Shown one piece after another: positions 1 through 7,847 of a DNA stretch of 64,000 bases. Location: assembly GCA_910589055.1 (NCBI GenBank), contig CAJURN010000008.1, positions 37,304-101,303 of the forward strand. Direction: 5' to 3'. The DNA is from an uncultured Muribaculaceae bacterium. Lineage in GTDB: Bacteria > Bacteroidota > Bacteroidia > Bacteroidales > Muribaculaceae. The position numbers and the translations under genes were made by a program. The notes beneath the pieces were generated by a model. That model was not told the origin of the DNA and made no database searches. It saw nothing but the letters and a program-made list of their open reading frames with translations. Within the stretch, counting starts at the first letter, position 1; every line of letters starts with the position of its first letter.

Positions 1-334
1 GGGTGCGGGTGGCGGTAACGACAACCTCGTTGAGCGCGGTAAGGTCGGGTGTCATGCGCACGGTCTCGGGCTTGCCGGGCTTCAGCACGCATGTCTGTGC
101 CACAAAACCTACGTATGTCACGGTGGCCTTCAGAGCCTTGTCGGATTTGATTTGGAATCCGAAAGCCCCGTCAATATCTGTCACAGTGGCTTTGCCGCTG
201 TCCGACAGGCGCACAACAGCTCCGGCAAGGGGTTCGCCTTCCTCATCGAGCACCCGCCCCGAATAGTCGGAGGCGAGTGCCGTCAGAGGTAGAAGAAGTC
301 CCAGAATCGAAATTACGATAAGTCTCTGTGACAT
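1..334 (-). CDS. TonB-dependent receptor, N-terminal fragment
   Basis: The first 111 codons of an outer-membrane receptor are present; the rest lies beyond the left edge. The ATG is at 332-334 and is followed by a signal peptide of about 20 residues rich in Leu and Ile. Then comes a carboxypeptidase-regulatory-like beta-sandwich (SGRVLDEEGEPLAGAVV, TDIDGAFGF, TYVGF). The fragment ends in LNEVVVTATRT, the usual TonB-box and plug entry of Bacteroidetes receptors. It starts 6 bp after the stop of the calycin-like lipoprotein and is probably cotranscribed with it. A TonB-dependent receptor is clear from this segment; the substrate cannot be inferred. Confidence 0.85.
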   Translation of the reverse strand, partial: MSQRLIVISILGLLLPLTALASDYSGRVLDEEGEPLAGAVVRLSDSGKATVTDIDGAFGFQIKSDKALKATVTYVGFVAQTCVLKPGKPETVRMTPDLTALNEVVVTATRT

Positions 335-340
335 CAAAAA

Positions 341-820
341 TTAATTTTTGGGAGCGGTGAATGAACAGATCATCGGCATGGGCATCGCACCATACTGGAG
401 ACTGAACTTGACTGTGAGAGTGTTGTCCTCAAACGAGCCTTGGGCAGTTCCTGAGAAAGCACGGCCTGTTTCGGTCTCGCCGCTGAATTCGGTTGGCGCG
501 AGGGCATATTTGCCGTCGGTGCCTGCAACTTTCACTCCGCTTACGGTGAATCCGGGAACCTGCATGGGAGGATTGCCGAATGAAGAGATTGCGATGTCAA
601 CTGTGGCATCGTCAACAGCGGTGAGAGTGAAAGTCATGTCCTCGAAAGTTGATTCGTCGCCCATCACCGAGCATGTCATGTCGCCGGAATATGTTCCTTC
701 GACGCTCTTTGCCGCAGGAGTCTCCGGTTCGTCGTCCTTACTGTCGGAGCAGGAAGTGGCTAAGGCTGATACACTTAGGAGAAGTACCATTGTCGCGAAA
801 ACTGTCTTTAATCTTTTCAT
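341..820 (-). CDS. Calycin-like domain lipoprotein
   Basis: This 159-residue protein begins with a lipoprotein signal peptide whose lipobox is LATSC (Cys about residue 24), followed by an acidic linker (SDSKDDEPE) typical of surface-exposed Bacteroidetes lipoproteins. The rest is beta-rich with repeated G-x-Y and F-T-L/F-S-L segments, resembling the calycin-like beta-barrel domain found in short Bacteroidales lipoproteins. The product is predicted to be anchored in the outer membrane. It is the first gene of a two-gene unit with the TonB-dependent receptor at 1-334, so it may be an accessory ligand-binding lipoprotein for that receptor. That role is inference, and no enzymatic motif was seen. 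Confidence 0.7.
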   Translation of the reverse strand: MKRLKTVFATMVLLLSVSALATSCSDSKDDEPETPAAKSVEGTYSGDMTCSVMGDESTFEDMTFTLTAVDDATVDIAISSFGNPPMQVPGFTVSGVKVAGTDGKYALAPTEFSGETETGRAFSGTAQGSFEDNTLTVKFSLQYGAMPMPMICSFTAPKN

Positions 821-878
821 GTCTGTGTGTGAATTTTATTAGTTTATGTTATTATTTGAAATCATTTTAAATCCGGTG

Positions 879-909
879 CAAAATTAGACACAAAGCCAAG
901 GCGCATCAA
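879..909 (-). promoter_or_regulatory. Promoter of the calycin lipoprotein/receptor unit
   Basis: On the minus strand TAATTTTG (plus 879-886) fits the Bacteroidales -7 consensus TAnnTTTG. A TTGA lies 19 bp upstream (plus 906-909). Transcription would start near 872, about 50 nt before the ATG. The -33 element sits inside the left arm of the 21-bp inverted repeat at 889-948. Confidence 0.5.
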
Positions 910-948
910 TACACAGAAAATGTGTTTTTGATGCGCCTTGGCTTTGTG
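889..948 (-). terminator. 21-bp perfect inverted repeat, probable lrgAB terminator
   Basis: Arms 889-909 and 928-948 are perfectly complementary over 21 bp. The 18-nt centre has its own small stem (911-915 with 921-925). It lies downstream of lrgB and upstream of the next minus-strand gene, the right place for a transcription terminator, although no long T-run follows. Its left arm overlaps the next gene's promoter. Confidence 0.5.
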
Positions 949-1019
949 ACGGTGTCTCAGCCCCTAACCACCCGGCAAGGGCGAAATCCCCACAACAGGG
1001 TATTGTGTGAATCGCGTGA

Positions 1020-1721
1020 TTAGAGAAGTACTTCCACCAAAGGTCCGGCGAGAAACGCGGTAAGGATTCCGTTGAGGATAAGCCCTAACGTTGCGAAAGC
1101 TCCGTATCGTTCGCCATATTCGCTTATGCGGCTTGTGCCGAGCACATGGGCTGCCGTGCCCATGCTCAGGCTTTTGGAAATAGGACCTCTCACTCTTCCA
1201 AGGTCCATCATCTTCATTCCCATGAGCGCGCCTATCAGGCCAACAATCACTACGATGGCTGATGTAAGTGCCGGAATACCTCCCAACTGTTCCGAAATCT
1301 CTATCGCGATGGGGGTTGATACCGATTTTGGGGCCAGCGAGCAGATCACCTCGCGGCTTGCTCCGAACCATTTTGCAATCAGCACCACCGATATTATACC
1401 TATCGCGCTGCCTATGAATTCGGTAATAAAGATAACGAAGAATTGCCGCTTGATGTGTTTCAGCTCGTTGTAGAGTGGAAATCCGAGAGCCACGATGGCC
1501 GGTTTAAGCCAAAACTCGATAAGGTGGGTGCCGTCGTGGTAGGTCTCGTAAGGTATGTCGGCCATTTTGAGCACGGCTATCAGCACTCCGATTGTGATTA
1601 TCATCGGATTGAGCAGAGTGAGTTTTGAGACACGGCGGATGTAGCATGCACCCCAGTAGACGAGCACCGTAAGTGTGAGCACGGCAAGCTCACTGCCTAA
1701 GAATTCATTTATCTTTTCCAT
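1020..1721 (-). CDS. lrgB: LrgB/CidB-family membrane protein
   Basis: A 233-residue polytopic inner-membrane protein with about six or seven hydrophobic helices. It carries the family hallmark APKSVSTPIAIEISEQLGG at residues 130-148 and the later MGTAAHVLGTSRI segment. LrgB works with LrgA in holin/antiholin-like control of murein hydrolase export; in plants and some bacteria the fused pair exports glycolate or pyruvate. Here it follows lrgA and overlaps it by 17 bp, so the two are translationally coupled. Length and motifs are full family size. Substrate versus autolysis role cannot be settled from sequence. Confidence 0.92.
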   Translation of the reverse strand: MEKINEFLGSELAVLTLTVLVYWGACYIRRVSKLTLLNPMIITIGVLIAVLKMADIPYETYHDGTHLIEFWLKPAIVALGFPLYNELKHIKRQFFVIFITEFIGSAIGIISVVLIAKWFGASREVICSLAPKSVSTPIAIEISEQLGGIPALTSAIVVIVGLIGALMGMKMMDLGRVRGPISKSLSMGTAAHVLGTSRISEYGERYGAFATLGLILNGILTAFLAGPLVEVLL

Positions 1722-2091
1722 TCCCGTCTGTTATTGTCTTGTGGCTGTGTTGCTTATATTTCCGGTGCATCCACTGGTGGAGCTGACCGGTCACGAGCAG
1801 TACTATTATCATGCTTATGAATGTAGCGGCAACGATAGGCAGCCACTCCCTCGATATGAGATCGAAATAGTACATCAGCGCAACTCCCGGAGGAATGAAG
1901 AAAAATGCCATGTTGGATACGAGAAACTTGCAGGTGGTGGCTACCGATTCCGGCTTGACTACCTTCTTCTCGAGCAGAACCGTAAGAACAATCATTCCCC
2001 AGATACTGCCGGGGATATTGAGCCACGGAATCATTGCAAGGAGTTCGCCCACCGCGAGACAGGCGAATATAATTCCGAATTGTTTTGCCAT
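1705..2091 (-). CDS. lrgA: LrgA/CidA-family holin-like protein
   Basis: This 128-residue protein has four predicted transmembrane helices and the CidA/LrgA signature IPGSIWGMIVLTVLLE near residues 26-41, then VKPESVATTCKFLVSNMAFFFIPPGVALM. The C-terminus is a charged cytoplasmic tail rich in His and Lys. It is the partner of LrgB, encoded immediately downstream with a 17-bp overlap. The family resembles phage holins and oligomerises in the cytoplasmic membrane. A well-formed promoter precedes it at 2150-2180. Confidence 0.92.
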   Translation of the reverse strand: MAKQFGIIFACLAVGELLAMIPWLNIPGSIWGMIVLTVLLEKKVVKPESVATTCKFLVSNMAFFFIPPGVALMYYFDLISREWLPIVAATFISMIIVLLVTGQLHQWMHRKYKQHSHKTITDGNGKDK

Positions 2092-2149
2092 TGTGTAAGT
2101 ATGATTGAAATTGTTACCGTTGAAACCTTGTGTGTAATTTTTACCGCGG

Positions 2150-2180
2150 CGAAATTACGTAAAAGATTTGTTCCTGCAAA
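2150..2180 (-). promoter_or_regulatory. Promoter of lrgAB
   Basis: On the minus strand TTTG (plus 2177-2180), a 19-bp spacer and TAATTTCG (plus 2150-2157) match the Bacteroidales -33/-7 promoter with one mismatch. Transcription should start about 2143, leaving a leader of roughly 50 nt before lrgA. Confidence 0.55.
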
Positions 2181-2196
2181 ACAATTCGGAATTATG

Positions 2197-3231
2197 TCAA
2201 AGCAATATTATACCTGCCTTCCGGCAGGCTTCAATCTGTTCCTCGGGCCATACCGAGGCCTGAACTTCCCCGATGTGGGCTTTTTTGAGCAGGAACATGC
2301 ACAGGCGGCTCTGTCCTATGCCGCCGCCGATCGAGCAAGGCAGCTCCCCGTCAAGAAGCATGCGGTGGAACTGAAGTTGCTCCCGTTCGGTGCAATCGCG
2401 CAATTCCAACTGGCGGTGAAGTGATTCGGAAGTGACGCGTATGCCCATTGATGAAATTTCAAGTGGACGCTCAAGCACGGAATCCCAGAGAATCAAATCG
2501 CCGTTCAGCCCCGTGAATCCTTCTTCGTTCGCCGTGCTCCAGTCGTCATAGTCAGGGGCGCGGCCATCATGAGGCTTTCCGTCGGAGAGCGGCGCTCCTA
2601 TACCGATAATGAATATTGCGCCATATTTCTTTGCCGCCTTAGCCTCGCGTTCCGGCGCGGGCAACCCGGGGTATTCCCGGAGAAGTTCCTCGGAGTGGAT
2701 GAATGTAATTTCTTCCGGAAGGCGCGGTGTGATGTGGGGAAAATGCTCGTACACCATCTGTTCGGTGGCTTTAAGTGCTCCGTAGATTTTCCGGACGGTG
2801 CTCCTGAGATATTCAAGCGTGCGGTCGGAAGGGCGGATGGTCTGTTCCCAGTCCCATTGGTCCACATACAGGGAGTGGATATTGTCAAGTTCCTCGTCGG
2901 CACGGATGGCGTTCATGTCGGTGTACAGTCCGAATCCGGGGTCGATATCGTAAACCCCGAGCTTCACTCTTTTCCACTTTGCAAGCGAGTGGACGACTTC
3001 GGCTCTGCGGTCGCCAAGCGATTTCACGGGGAAAGTCACCGCACGCTCCGTGCCGTTCAGGTCATCGTTAAGTCCCGTTCCGGAGAGCACGAAAAGCGGA
3101 GCAGTGACGCGCCGGAGATTCAGCGCCGAGGAAAGTTCCTTCTGGAAATATTGTTTGATAGTCTTGATGGCGACTTCAGTCGTTTCGGGTGTGAGTTGCT
3201 GTCGGTAGTGTTTTGGAATTATAAGTGGCAT
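2197..3231 (-). CDS. asnA: Aspartate-ammonia ligase
   Basis: This 344-residue protein matches AsnA-type asparagine synthetase over full length. It converts aspartate, ammonia and ATP to asparagine, AMP and pyrophosphate in the cytoplasm. AsnA has the class II aminoacyl-tRNA synthetase fold. Visible family segments are SGTGLNDDLNGTERAV near the N-terminus, the central YVDQWDWE, and IGGGIGQSRLCMFLL near the C-terminus, which resembles class II motif 3 with its ATP-binding Arg. It is monocistronic: an own promoter lies at 3272-3302, and lrgAB is separately promoted downstream. Confidence 0.95.
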   Translation of the reverse strand: MPLIIPKHYRQQLTPETTEVAIKTIKQYFQKELSSALNLRRVTAPLFVLSGTGLNDDLNGTERAVTFPVKSLGDRRAEVVHSLAKWKRVKLGVYDIDPGFGLYTDMNAIRADEELDNIHSLYVDQWDWEQTIRPSDRTLEYLRSTVRKIYGALKATEQMVYEHFPHITPRLPEEITFIHSEELLREYPGLPAPEREAKAAKKYGAIFIIGIGAPLSDGKPHDGRAPDYDDWSTANEEGFTGLNGDLILWDSVLERPLEISSMGIRVTSESLHRQLELRDCTEREQLQFHRMLLDGELPCSIGGGIGQSRLCMFLLKKAHIGEVQASVWPEEQIEACRKAGIILL

Positions 3232-3271
3232 AAAGAAAGTATTTCTTGTTTGATAGTATCGTTTTGCTTTG

Positions 3272-3302
3272 TAAAAGTAATAAATAATTTCAATAATGCA
3301 AA
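3272..3302 (-). promoter_or_regulatory. Promoter of asnA
   Basis: On the minus strand TTTG (plus 3299-3302), a 19-bp spacer and TACTTTTA (plus 3272-3279) fit the -33/-7 pattern with one mismatch in the last base of the -7 element. The start would be near 3265, about 35 nt before the asnA ATG. Confidence 0.5.
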
Positions 3303-3304
3303 AT

Positions 3305-3337
3305 GCCCGACACTCTCCGTCGCGGAGTATGCCGGGC
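3305..3337 (-). terminator. Intrinsic terminator after the beta-barrel receptor
   Basis: A stem of about 15 bp (gcccg...cgggc, closing loop tcg at 3320-3322, three imperfect pairs) is followed on the minus strand by ATTTTG. It lies between the stop of the receptor gene at 3387 and the asnA promoter. Confidence 0.5.
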
Positions 3338-3344
3338 TACGCCT

Positions 3345-3372
3345 TAAATTAGAGTATTTAAATTAGAGTATT
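3345..3372. repeat. 14-bp perfect tandem duplication
   Basis: The 14-mer taaattagagtatt occurs twice head to tail (3345-3358 and 3359-3372) in the short space between the receptor stop and its terminator hairpin. It is probably a slippage product; no function is suggested. Confidence 0.8.
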
Positions 3373-3386
3373 GGGATTGGCCCGTT

Positions 3387-5687
3387 TCAGTCGGCTCTCA
3401 ATATTCCGCTGCCGATGTTGCGGTCCACGTTGTTTTTGTCGTGTGATGTCTTTTTGCCGAAATCAAGCGACCATGCGAGTTTCACGTAGGCCATGCTGCG
3501 GTCGGACGGAGAATAGGATGTGTTGCGGAAATCGTAGGCCGGAGTTGACAAGGTGCGCGTGTAGTATGGGTGCCGCATGAACAGGTTGTGTGTTCCGGCT
3601 TCGGCGCGCAGCTTGTTGTGGGTCCAAGAAAGAGACAGCTTGTAGTTCCATATCGTGCGGGTGACTATGCGGTCGTAGCCTGCGATTTTCTGAGGGGTCT
3701 CGACCGATGCGTTCAGAGCAAAGTCCCCCATGTACCATGCCACATCGGCCGATGCTTTCCAGCAGGCTGCCGATACATGCAGGTTGTGGAAATAGCCGTT
3801 GTAGAGATATCCGCCGCTTATCCGCGCATTGAATTTGCCCGACGGCGTCCATGTTACGGACAGCGAAGTGTCGTATTGGCGCCAATTACCGTAGGGATAG
3901 AAGGACTGCACGAGCATGCCGTCCTCAAAAAAGTAATCGGCCATAGGCAGGCGCCAGGCGGCGTTGAAGATGCCGTAGAGCTGGAATGTCACTCTTCCGG
4001 CTGAAGCTCCGTACACGGCCATGGCTTTTGTGATGCGTGTCTGTTTCAGGTCGGGATTGCCGCGGCGTAGTTGGAGCATATCGACCTGTTGTGTAGCCCC
4101 CGACATCATGGAAAGCTGCGGATATGAGTTGCCGTAGAAGACCATGAGCTGTGCAAATTGATTGCGTGCGGGCTGCAGCGCGAGGACGAGTTGCGCGCGT
4201 GGGCCTGCCGGATTGCTCTGCCTGAGTCCATGCACACGGTAGGATTGGGCGGAAAAGCCCGGCGAGAGACGCAACGAACCTATCCGGCTCACGGGATGGG
4301 AATATTCAGCGAAGAATATACATTCCGACGACCACAGATGCTGCCACGAAGAGTTGGTGCCGCTGTATGTGGCCGAGCTGACATTGTAGTTCTCGGTAGC
4401 CTTGAACACAAGTGAATTGCCTCTATGGAATCTCATCCCATAGCTGAAACTGCCCGAGAAATCATAGTAGTTTTCTTTTGTGTCGGAGCTGATGGGCGAG
4501 GATGCTGATTCGGAGTATATATAATTGTAGTTGTTGCGGCTTGCCGATGCGCTTGCCGATGCTTCGATGAAGTGGCCGTTGGGAAGATTGAAGCTGCCGC
4601 TGAGGCCGAGACTGTATTTCAGACCACGGGAACTTGTGGCGCTCGACGAAGCTACATTGAAGGTGCCTGCCGCGTCAAGGCCGGAGTAGGTGAGAAGTGA
4701 GGAATTGAAATCCTCAGGCTGAGCCGAACGCACGAAATTGAATGTCGCGCGGAGAGTGCGTTTCTTGTTTTTGTTCCGGACACGCAGTTGGGCGTATTGC
4801 GAATTTTTCTTGTCACGGGATTCATCTGTCGAATAGTCGCGGCCAACACTTCCGGAGGGGAAATTGATGCTTTCGTGGCGAGTCAGCTCTGCGTCGGTGA
4901 GGCGTGTGTAGTCGGCTCCTGCGAAGAGTGTGTATTGGGTGTTGCCCTGAAAGAATTTTCCGGCGAGATTGTAATCGCCTGAGTTATATCCAAAGCGTTG
5001 GAGCGCATCAAGCGAGATATATCCGCCCGAGGTGCGTTTTTTCATTATGAAGTTCAGAGCCGCGTTGTCGCCTGCATATTTTCCGGTAGGAGCTTCGAAA
5101 TACTGCACACGTTCCACATCGCCGGGGCGGAGCTGTTGCACCTCACGGTAGTCGGCTGGCATGCCGTCGATATACAGCGACACCGTACCTCCGAAAGCGG
5201 CCACCTCTCCGGAGCTTGCGTTCACGTTCAGTCCCGGAATCATGAGATTGCGGATGAGTTCGTATCCGGTCCACGAGTGTTTGGTCTGTTCCTTGCTCGG
5301 GATAACGGTCAGCCCCTCGGGTGTGCGTACGAAACGGCTTGTGGTAGCCACCACCTCACGGAGTCGGTTTGAGCTTTCGGATAAGGTAAAATCCAATGTA
5401 ACAGGAGTCTCATCTTTAATATTGCATGGTTGCGACACCGTTGTAAAGCCTATGCACGATGCCGAGGCGATATAATTTCCCGGCGCGAGGGCTGCCATGG
5501 AGTAGTGGCCGAGCGAGTCGGCGACAGCGCCTTTTACAAAGATGGAATCCGATGCAGTGCTCACGCGCACTGAGGCAAATTCAACCGGATTCCCCTTCCG
5601 GTCGACTATCACGCCGGAAAGTGTTGAGGCCGCAGCAGTAAGGAGATTCGCGGCACAGAATAAGATTGAGATTTTTTTTTTCATCAT
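3387..5687 (-). CDS. TonB-dependent outer-membrane beta-barrel receptor
   Basis: A 766-residue outer-membrane protein. After a signal peptide (about residues 1-20) comes a carboxypeptidase-regulatory-like domain (SGVIVDRKGNPVEFASV, about 22-105). A plug domain follows, with the Bacteroidetes pattern REVVATTSRF, LIRNLMIPGLNV and VSLYIDGMPADYREV (about 110-215). The remainder is an amphipathic beta-barrel with many aromatic strand ends. The short plug and family shape match the OMP beta-barrel group found beside regulators rather than SusC, and no SusD is nearby. It is divergent from an OmpR-type two-component system with only about 130 bp between, so that system may control it. Two adjacent Met codons make the exact start uncertain by one residue. 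Confidence 0.85.
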   Translation of the reverse strand: MMKKKISILFCAANLLTAAASTLSGVIVDRKGNPVEFASVRVSTASDSIFVKGAVADSLGHYSMAALAPGNYIASASCIGFTTVSQPCNIKDETPVTLDFTLSESSNRLREVVATTSRFVRTPEGLTVIPSKEQTKHSWTGYELIRNLMIPGLNVNASSGEVAAFGGTVSLYIDGMPADYREVQQLRPGDVERVQYFEAPTGKYAGDNAALNFIMKKRTSGGYISLDALQRFGYNSGDYNLAGKFFQGNTQYTLFAGADYTRLTDAELTRHESINFPSGSVGRDYSTDESRDKKNSQYAQLRVRNKNKKRTLRATFNFVRSAQPEDFNSSLLTYSGLDAAGTFNVASSSATSSRGLKYSLGLSGSFNLPNGHFIEASASASASRNNYNYIYSESASSPISSDTKENYYDFSGSFSYGMRFHRGNSLVFKATENYNVSSATYSGTNSSWQHLWSSECIFFAEYSHPVSRIGSLRLSPGFSAQSYRVHGLRQSNPAGPRAQLVLALQPARNQFAQLMVFYGNSYPQLSMMSGATQQVDMLQLRRGNPDLKQTRITKAMAVYGASAGRVTFQLYGIFNAAWRLPMADYFFEDGMLVQSFYPYGNWRQYDTSLSVTWTPSGKFNARISGGYLYNGYFHNLHVSAACWKASADVAWYMGDFALNASVETPQKIAGYDRIVTRTIWNYKLSLSWTHNKLRAEAGTHNLFMRHPYYTRTLSTPAYDFRNTSYSPSDRSMAYVKLAWSLDFGKKTSHDKNNVDRNIGSGILRAD

Positions 5688-5709
5688 GGAGGTGTGATTG
5701 GTTATGCCG

Positions 5710-5717
5710 CAAAATTA
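5710..5717 (-). promoter_or_regulatory. Putative -7 element of the receptor gene
   Basis: TAATTTTG on the minus strand matches TAnnTTTG. The start would lie near 5703, giving a leader of about 16 nt to the ATG at 5687. No clear -33 TTG at 19-20 bp was found. Confidence 0.4.
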
Positions 5718-5761
5718 TTCCACCGAATCTTAACCGAACCTCAACTTGTCTTATTTTATCT

Positions 5762-5769
5762 TATTTTTG
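5762..5769 (+). promoter_or_regulatory. Putative -7 element of the histidine kinase operon
   Basis: TATTTTTG on the plus strand fits TAnnTTTG, giving a start near 5776. This places the in-frame ATG at 5746 upstream of the transcript and favours the ATG at 5815 (or 5797). The -33 element is weak. Confidence 0.4.
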
Positions 5770-5814
5770 ATGGGGTGGTGTTGTCGGGGACGGGGAATGT
5801 TGGTAATTTTGGGC

Positions 5815-7155
5815 ATGGGAAATTTCAGGAAAGTCACAATAGCGGTACTCGGTATCATCACGATGCTGTTTGCCGCCGACATATATTATCTGTACAGCCT
5901 GTACGGCTCAATCAAGTCACAGTACATTCTCACAGCCGCCGATTGTCTGCGGCAGGCCGATATTGTTGAAATCATGATGAGCGTGCGAGAGAAGTTTTCC
6001 GTGTCCGATTCGTCGTTCACGGCCAATGTACCCGTGGCTCTGTCGCATCGTCTTACCGAGGACGGCGCCCTCGTCTCGGCTGATGCCGAGAGAAGCGGCG
6101 AAAAGGTGCTCGGATTGTTTGAATCGTTCAATCTGGCGGTCGGAAAGGGCCTGCGCGAGAGTGTGGCCGCGTATGACATAAAACCCGATTTCACGCGCCT
6201 GGATTCCCTTTTCAGGATGGAGCTGAACCGTGCCGGGCTTTTTCCCGATGAAGTGAAGGTGCTTCCGGCCGATTCCATTGCGCCGGAGGTGGCTGCCGGC
6301 AAGTGGGTGGTGGAGTACTCTCTGCTGAAAAACTCCCCGCTTATCTACCGCGGCTACTTCACTCCGCCTTTCGCCCATATCATGAGGCAGATAACCGGTA
6401 TCGTAGTCGTGACGGTGCTTATAATTCTTGCATTGGCTTTTGCGTTCGTGTATCTGATTCGCACCGTCCTGCGGATGAAGACACTTGAAGAGATGAAAGA
6501 TGATTTCACAAACAACATGACCCACGAGCTGAAAACTCCTATCGCAATAGCATATGCCGCCAACGATACCCTTCTGAATTTCGGCGCCCACAACGACCCC
6601 GAAAAGCGCGAGCGTTATCTCCGCGGAGCACTTCAGCAGCTCACGCGGCTCAGCGGCCTTGTGGAGAACATACTTTCAATGAGCATGGAACGTCGCAAAT
6701 CGCTTAGGCTCGACAATGAAGCGGTTGAGCTGCTGCCATTTCTGCAGGAAATATCACAGGCTCACATGCTGCGTGCCGAAAAAAAGGTGGAAATATCTAT
6801 TGACGTGAAGCCTGACGACCTCTGTGTGAACACCGACCCGACCCATTTCGGGAATGTGATGAACAATCTCATTGACAACGCTATAAAATATTCCGGTGCG
6901 GAAGTCAGGATAGAGATATGTGCCGATGCCGACGGAATATCCGTGCGTGACAACGGTAACGGAATCCCCGGAAAGTATATCGACAGCGTTTTCAATAAGT
7001 TTTTCCGTGTTCCGGACGGCGACAGGCTGAATGTTCGCGGCTACGGTATCGGACTCTACTACGTCCGCAGCATAACCGAGAAAATGGGTTGGGCTGTATC
7101 TGTGAGAAGCCGCCTCGGCAAAGGCTCGGTATTTACAATTAAATTCAACAGATGA
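5815..7155 (+). CDS. Sensor histidine kinase (two-component system)
   Basis: With the start at 5815 the product has 446 residues. Transmembrane helix 1 (about 8-28) is followed by a periplasmic sensor region of about 165 residues, transmembrane helix 2 (about 194-217), and a cytoplasmic kinase. The phosphoacceptor His is H237 in NMTHELKTPIA. ATP-binding boxes follow: N box NVMNNLIDNAIKYS, G1 VRDNGNGIP and G2 GYGIGLYYV. The protein autophosphorylates and should pass phosphate to the regulator encoded next, whose ATG overlaps its stop by 4 bp. The order and type resemble RprX/RprY of Bacteroides. The 5815 start is preferred because the frame upstream lies in promoter sequence. Confidence 0.9.
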   Translation: MGNFRKVTIAVLGIITMLFAADIYYLYSLYGSIKSQYILTAADCLRQADIVEIMMSVREKFSVSDSSFTANVPVALSHRLTEDGALVSADAERSGEKVLGLFESFNLAVGKGLRESVAAYDIKPDFTRLDSLFRMELNRAGLFPDEVKVLPADSIAPEVAAGKWVVEYSLLKNSPLIYRGYFTPPFAHIMRQITGIVVVTVLIILALAFAFVYLIRTVLRMKTLEEMKDDFTNNMTHELKTPIAIAYAANDTLLNFGAHNDPEKRERYLRGALQQLTRLSGLVENILSMSMERRKSLRLDNEAVELLPFLQEISQAHMLRAEKKVEISIDVKPDDLCVNTDPTHFGNVMNNLIDNAIKYSGAEVRIEICADADGISVRDNGNGIPGKYIDSVFNKFFRVPDGDRLNVRGYGIGLYYVRSITEKMGWAVSVRSRLGKGSVFTIKFNR

Positions 7156-7844
7156 CTATGGCTGAAAAGATTCTTTTGGTAGAAGATGAGGACACGCTGG
7201 CGATGATCGTGTCGGAAACGCTCGCTTCGGAAGGTTTCGAGGTTGCAGTGGCCCGCGACGGTCTGGAGGGAATCGAGGCTTTCAGGCGGATAAGACCCGA
7301 CGTGATTATTGCCGATGTGATGATGCCCGCTCTTGACGGCTTCTCGATGGTGCGCCGCATCCGTGCCGTCAATTCCGACGTGCCTGTGATTTTCCTTACC
7401 GCCCGGTCTGCAATCGACGATATTGAGGAAGGCTTCGGACTCGGAGGAAATGACTATCTGAAGAAACCTTTCAAGATGCGGGAACTGATAGTACGGGTGA
7501 AGGCATTGCTCCGGCGCAAGCATCCTGCCGACACCACTGTGGGCGGCACTGACACCGCACTTGGCGGCTACCGGCTGAATCCCGTGACGAGGGAACTGCG
7601 TTACGGCGCGGATGTGGTGGAGCTTACCCATATCGAAGCCACTATTTTGGCCTATCTTGCGGCGCATGCCGGGGAGGCTGTAAGTTCTTCCGATTTGATG
7701 AAACTTGTGTGGAACCGCGATGATTTCTACAACCGTAATTCCCTCCACGGCTACATCCACAAACTCCGCGCCCACCTCAGCCGCGACACGAATGTGGCGA
7801 TTCTCAACCTCCGAGGCATCGGCTACCGGCTTATTATTAAATAG
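7152..7844 (+). CDS. OmpR-family response regulator
   Basis: A 230-residue regulator with an N-terminal receiver (about 6-118): acidic pocket EDED near residue 11, phosphoacceptor D55 in IIADVMMPA, and the conserved Lys in YLKKPF. A C-terminal winged-helix DNA-binding domain follows (about 135-228; ELTHIEATILAYLA, NSLHGYIHKLRAHL, RGIGYRL). It is translationally coupled (ATGA overlap) to the sensor kinase upstream, which is its likely partner. Its stop lies only 3 bp from the stop of the convergent DUF5106 lipoprotein gene, with no obvious terminator between. Confidence 0.93.
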   Translation: MTMAEKILLVEDEDTLAMIVSETLASEGFEVAVARDGLEGIEAFRRIRPDVIIADVMMPALDGFSMVRRIRAVNSDVPVIFLTARSAIDDIEEGFGLGGNDYLKKPFKMRELIVRVKALLRRKHPADTTVGGTDTALGGYRLNPVTRELRYGADVVELTHIEATILAYLAAHAGEAVSSSDLMKLVWNRDDFYNRNSLHGYIHKLRAHLSRDTNVAILNLRGIGYRLIIK

Positions 7845-7847
7845 TTT

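Noticed and set aside
5746..5814. Earlier start for the histidine kinase at 5746
   Set aside because: The extra residues would be encoded across the probable promoter, and the natural membrane-protein start follows the ATG at 5815.
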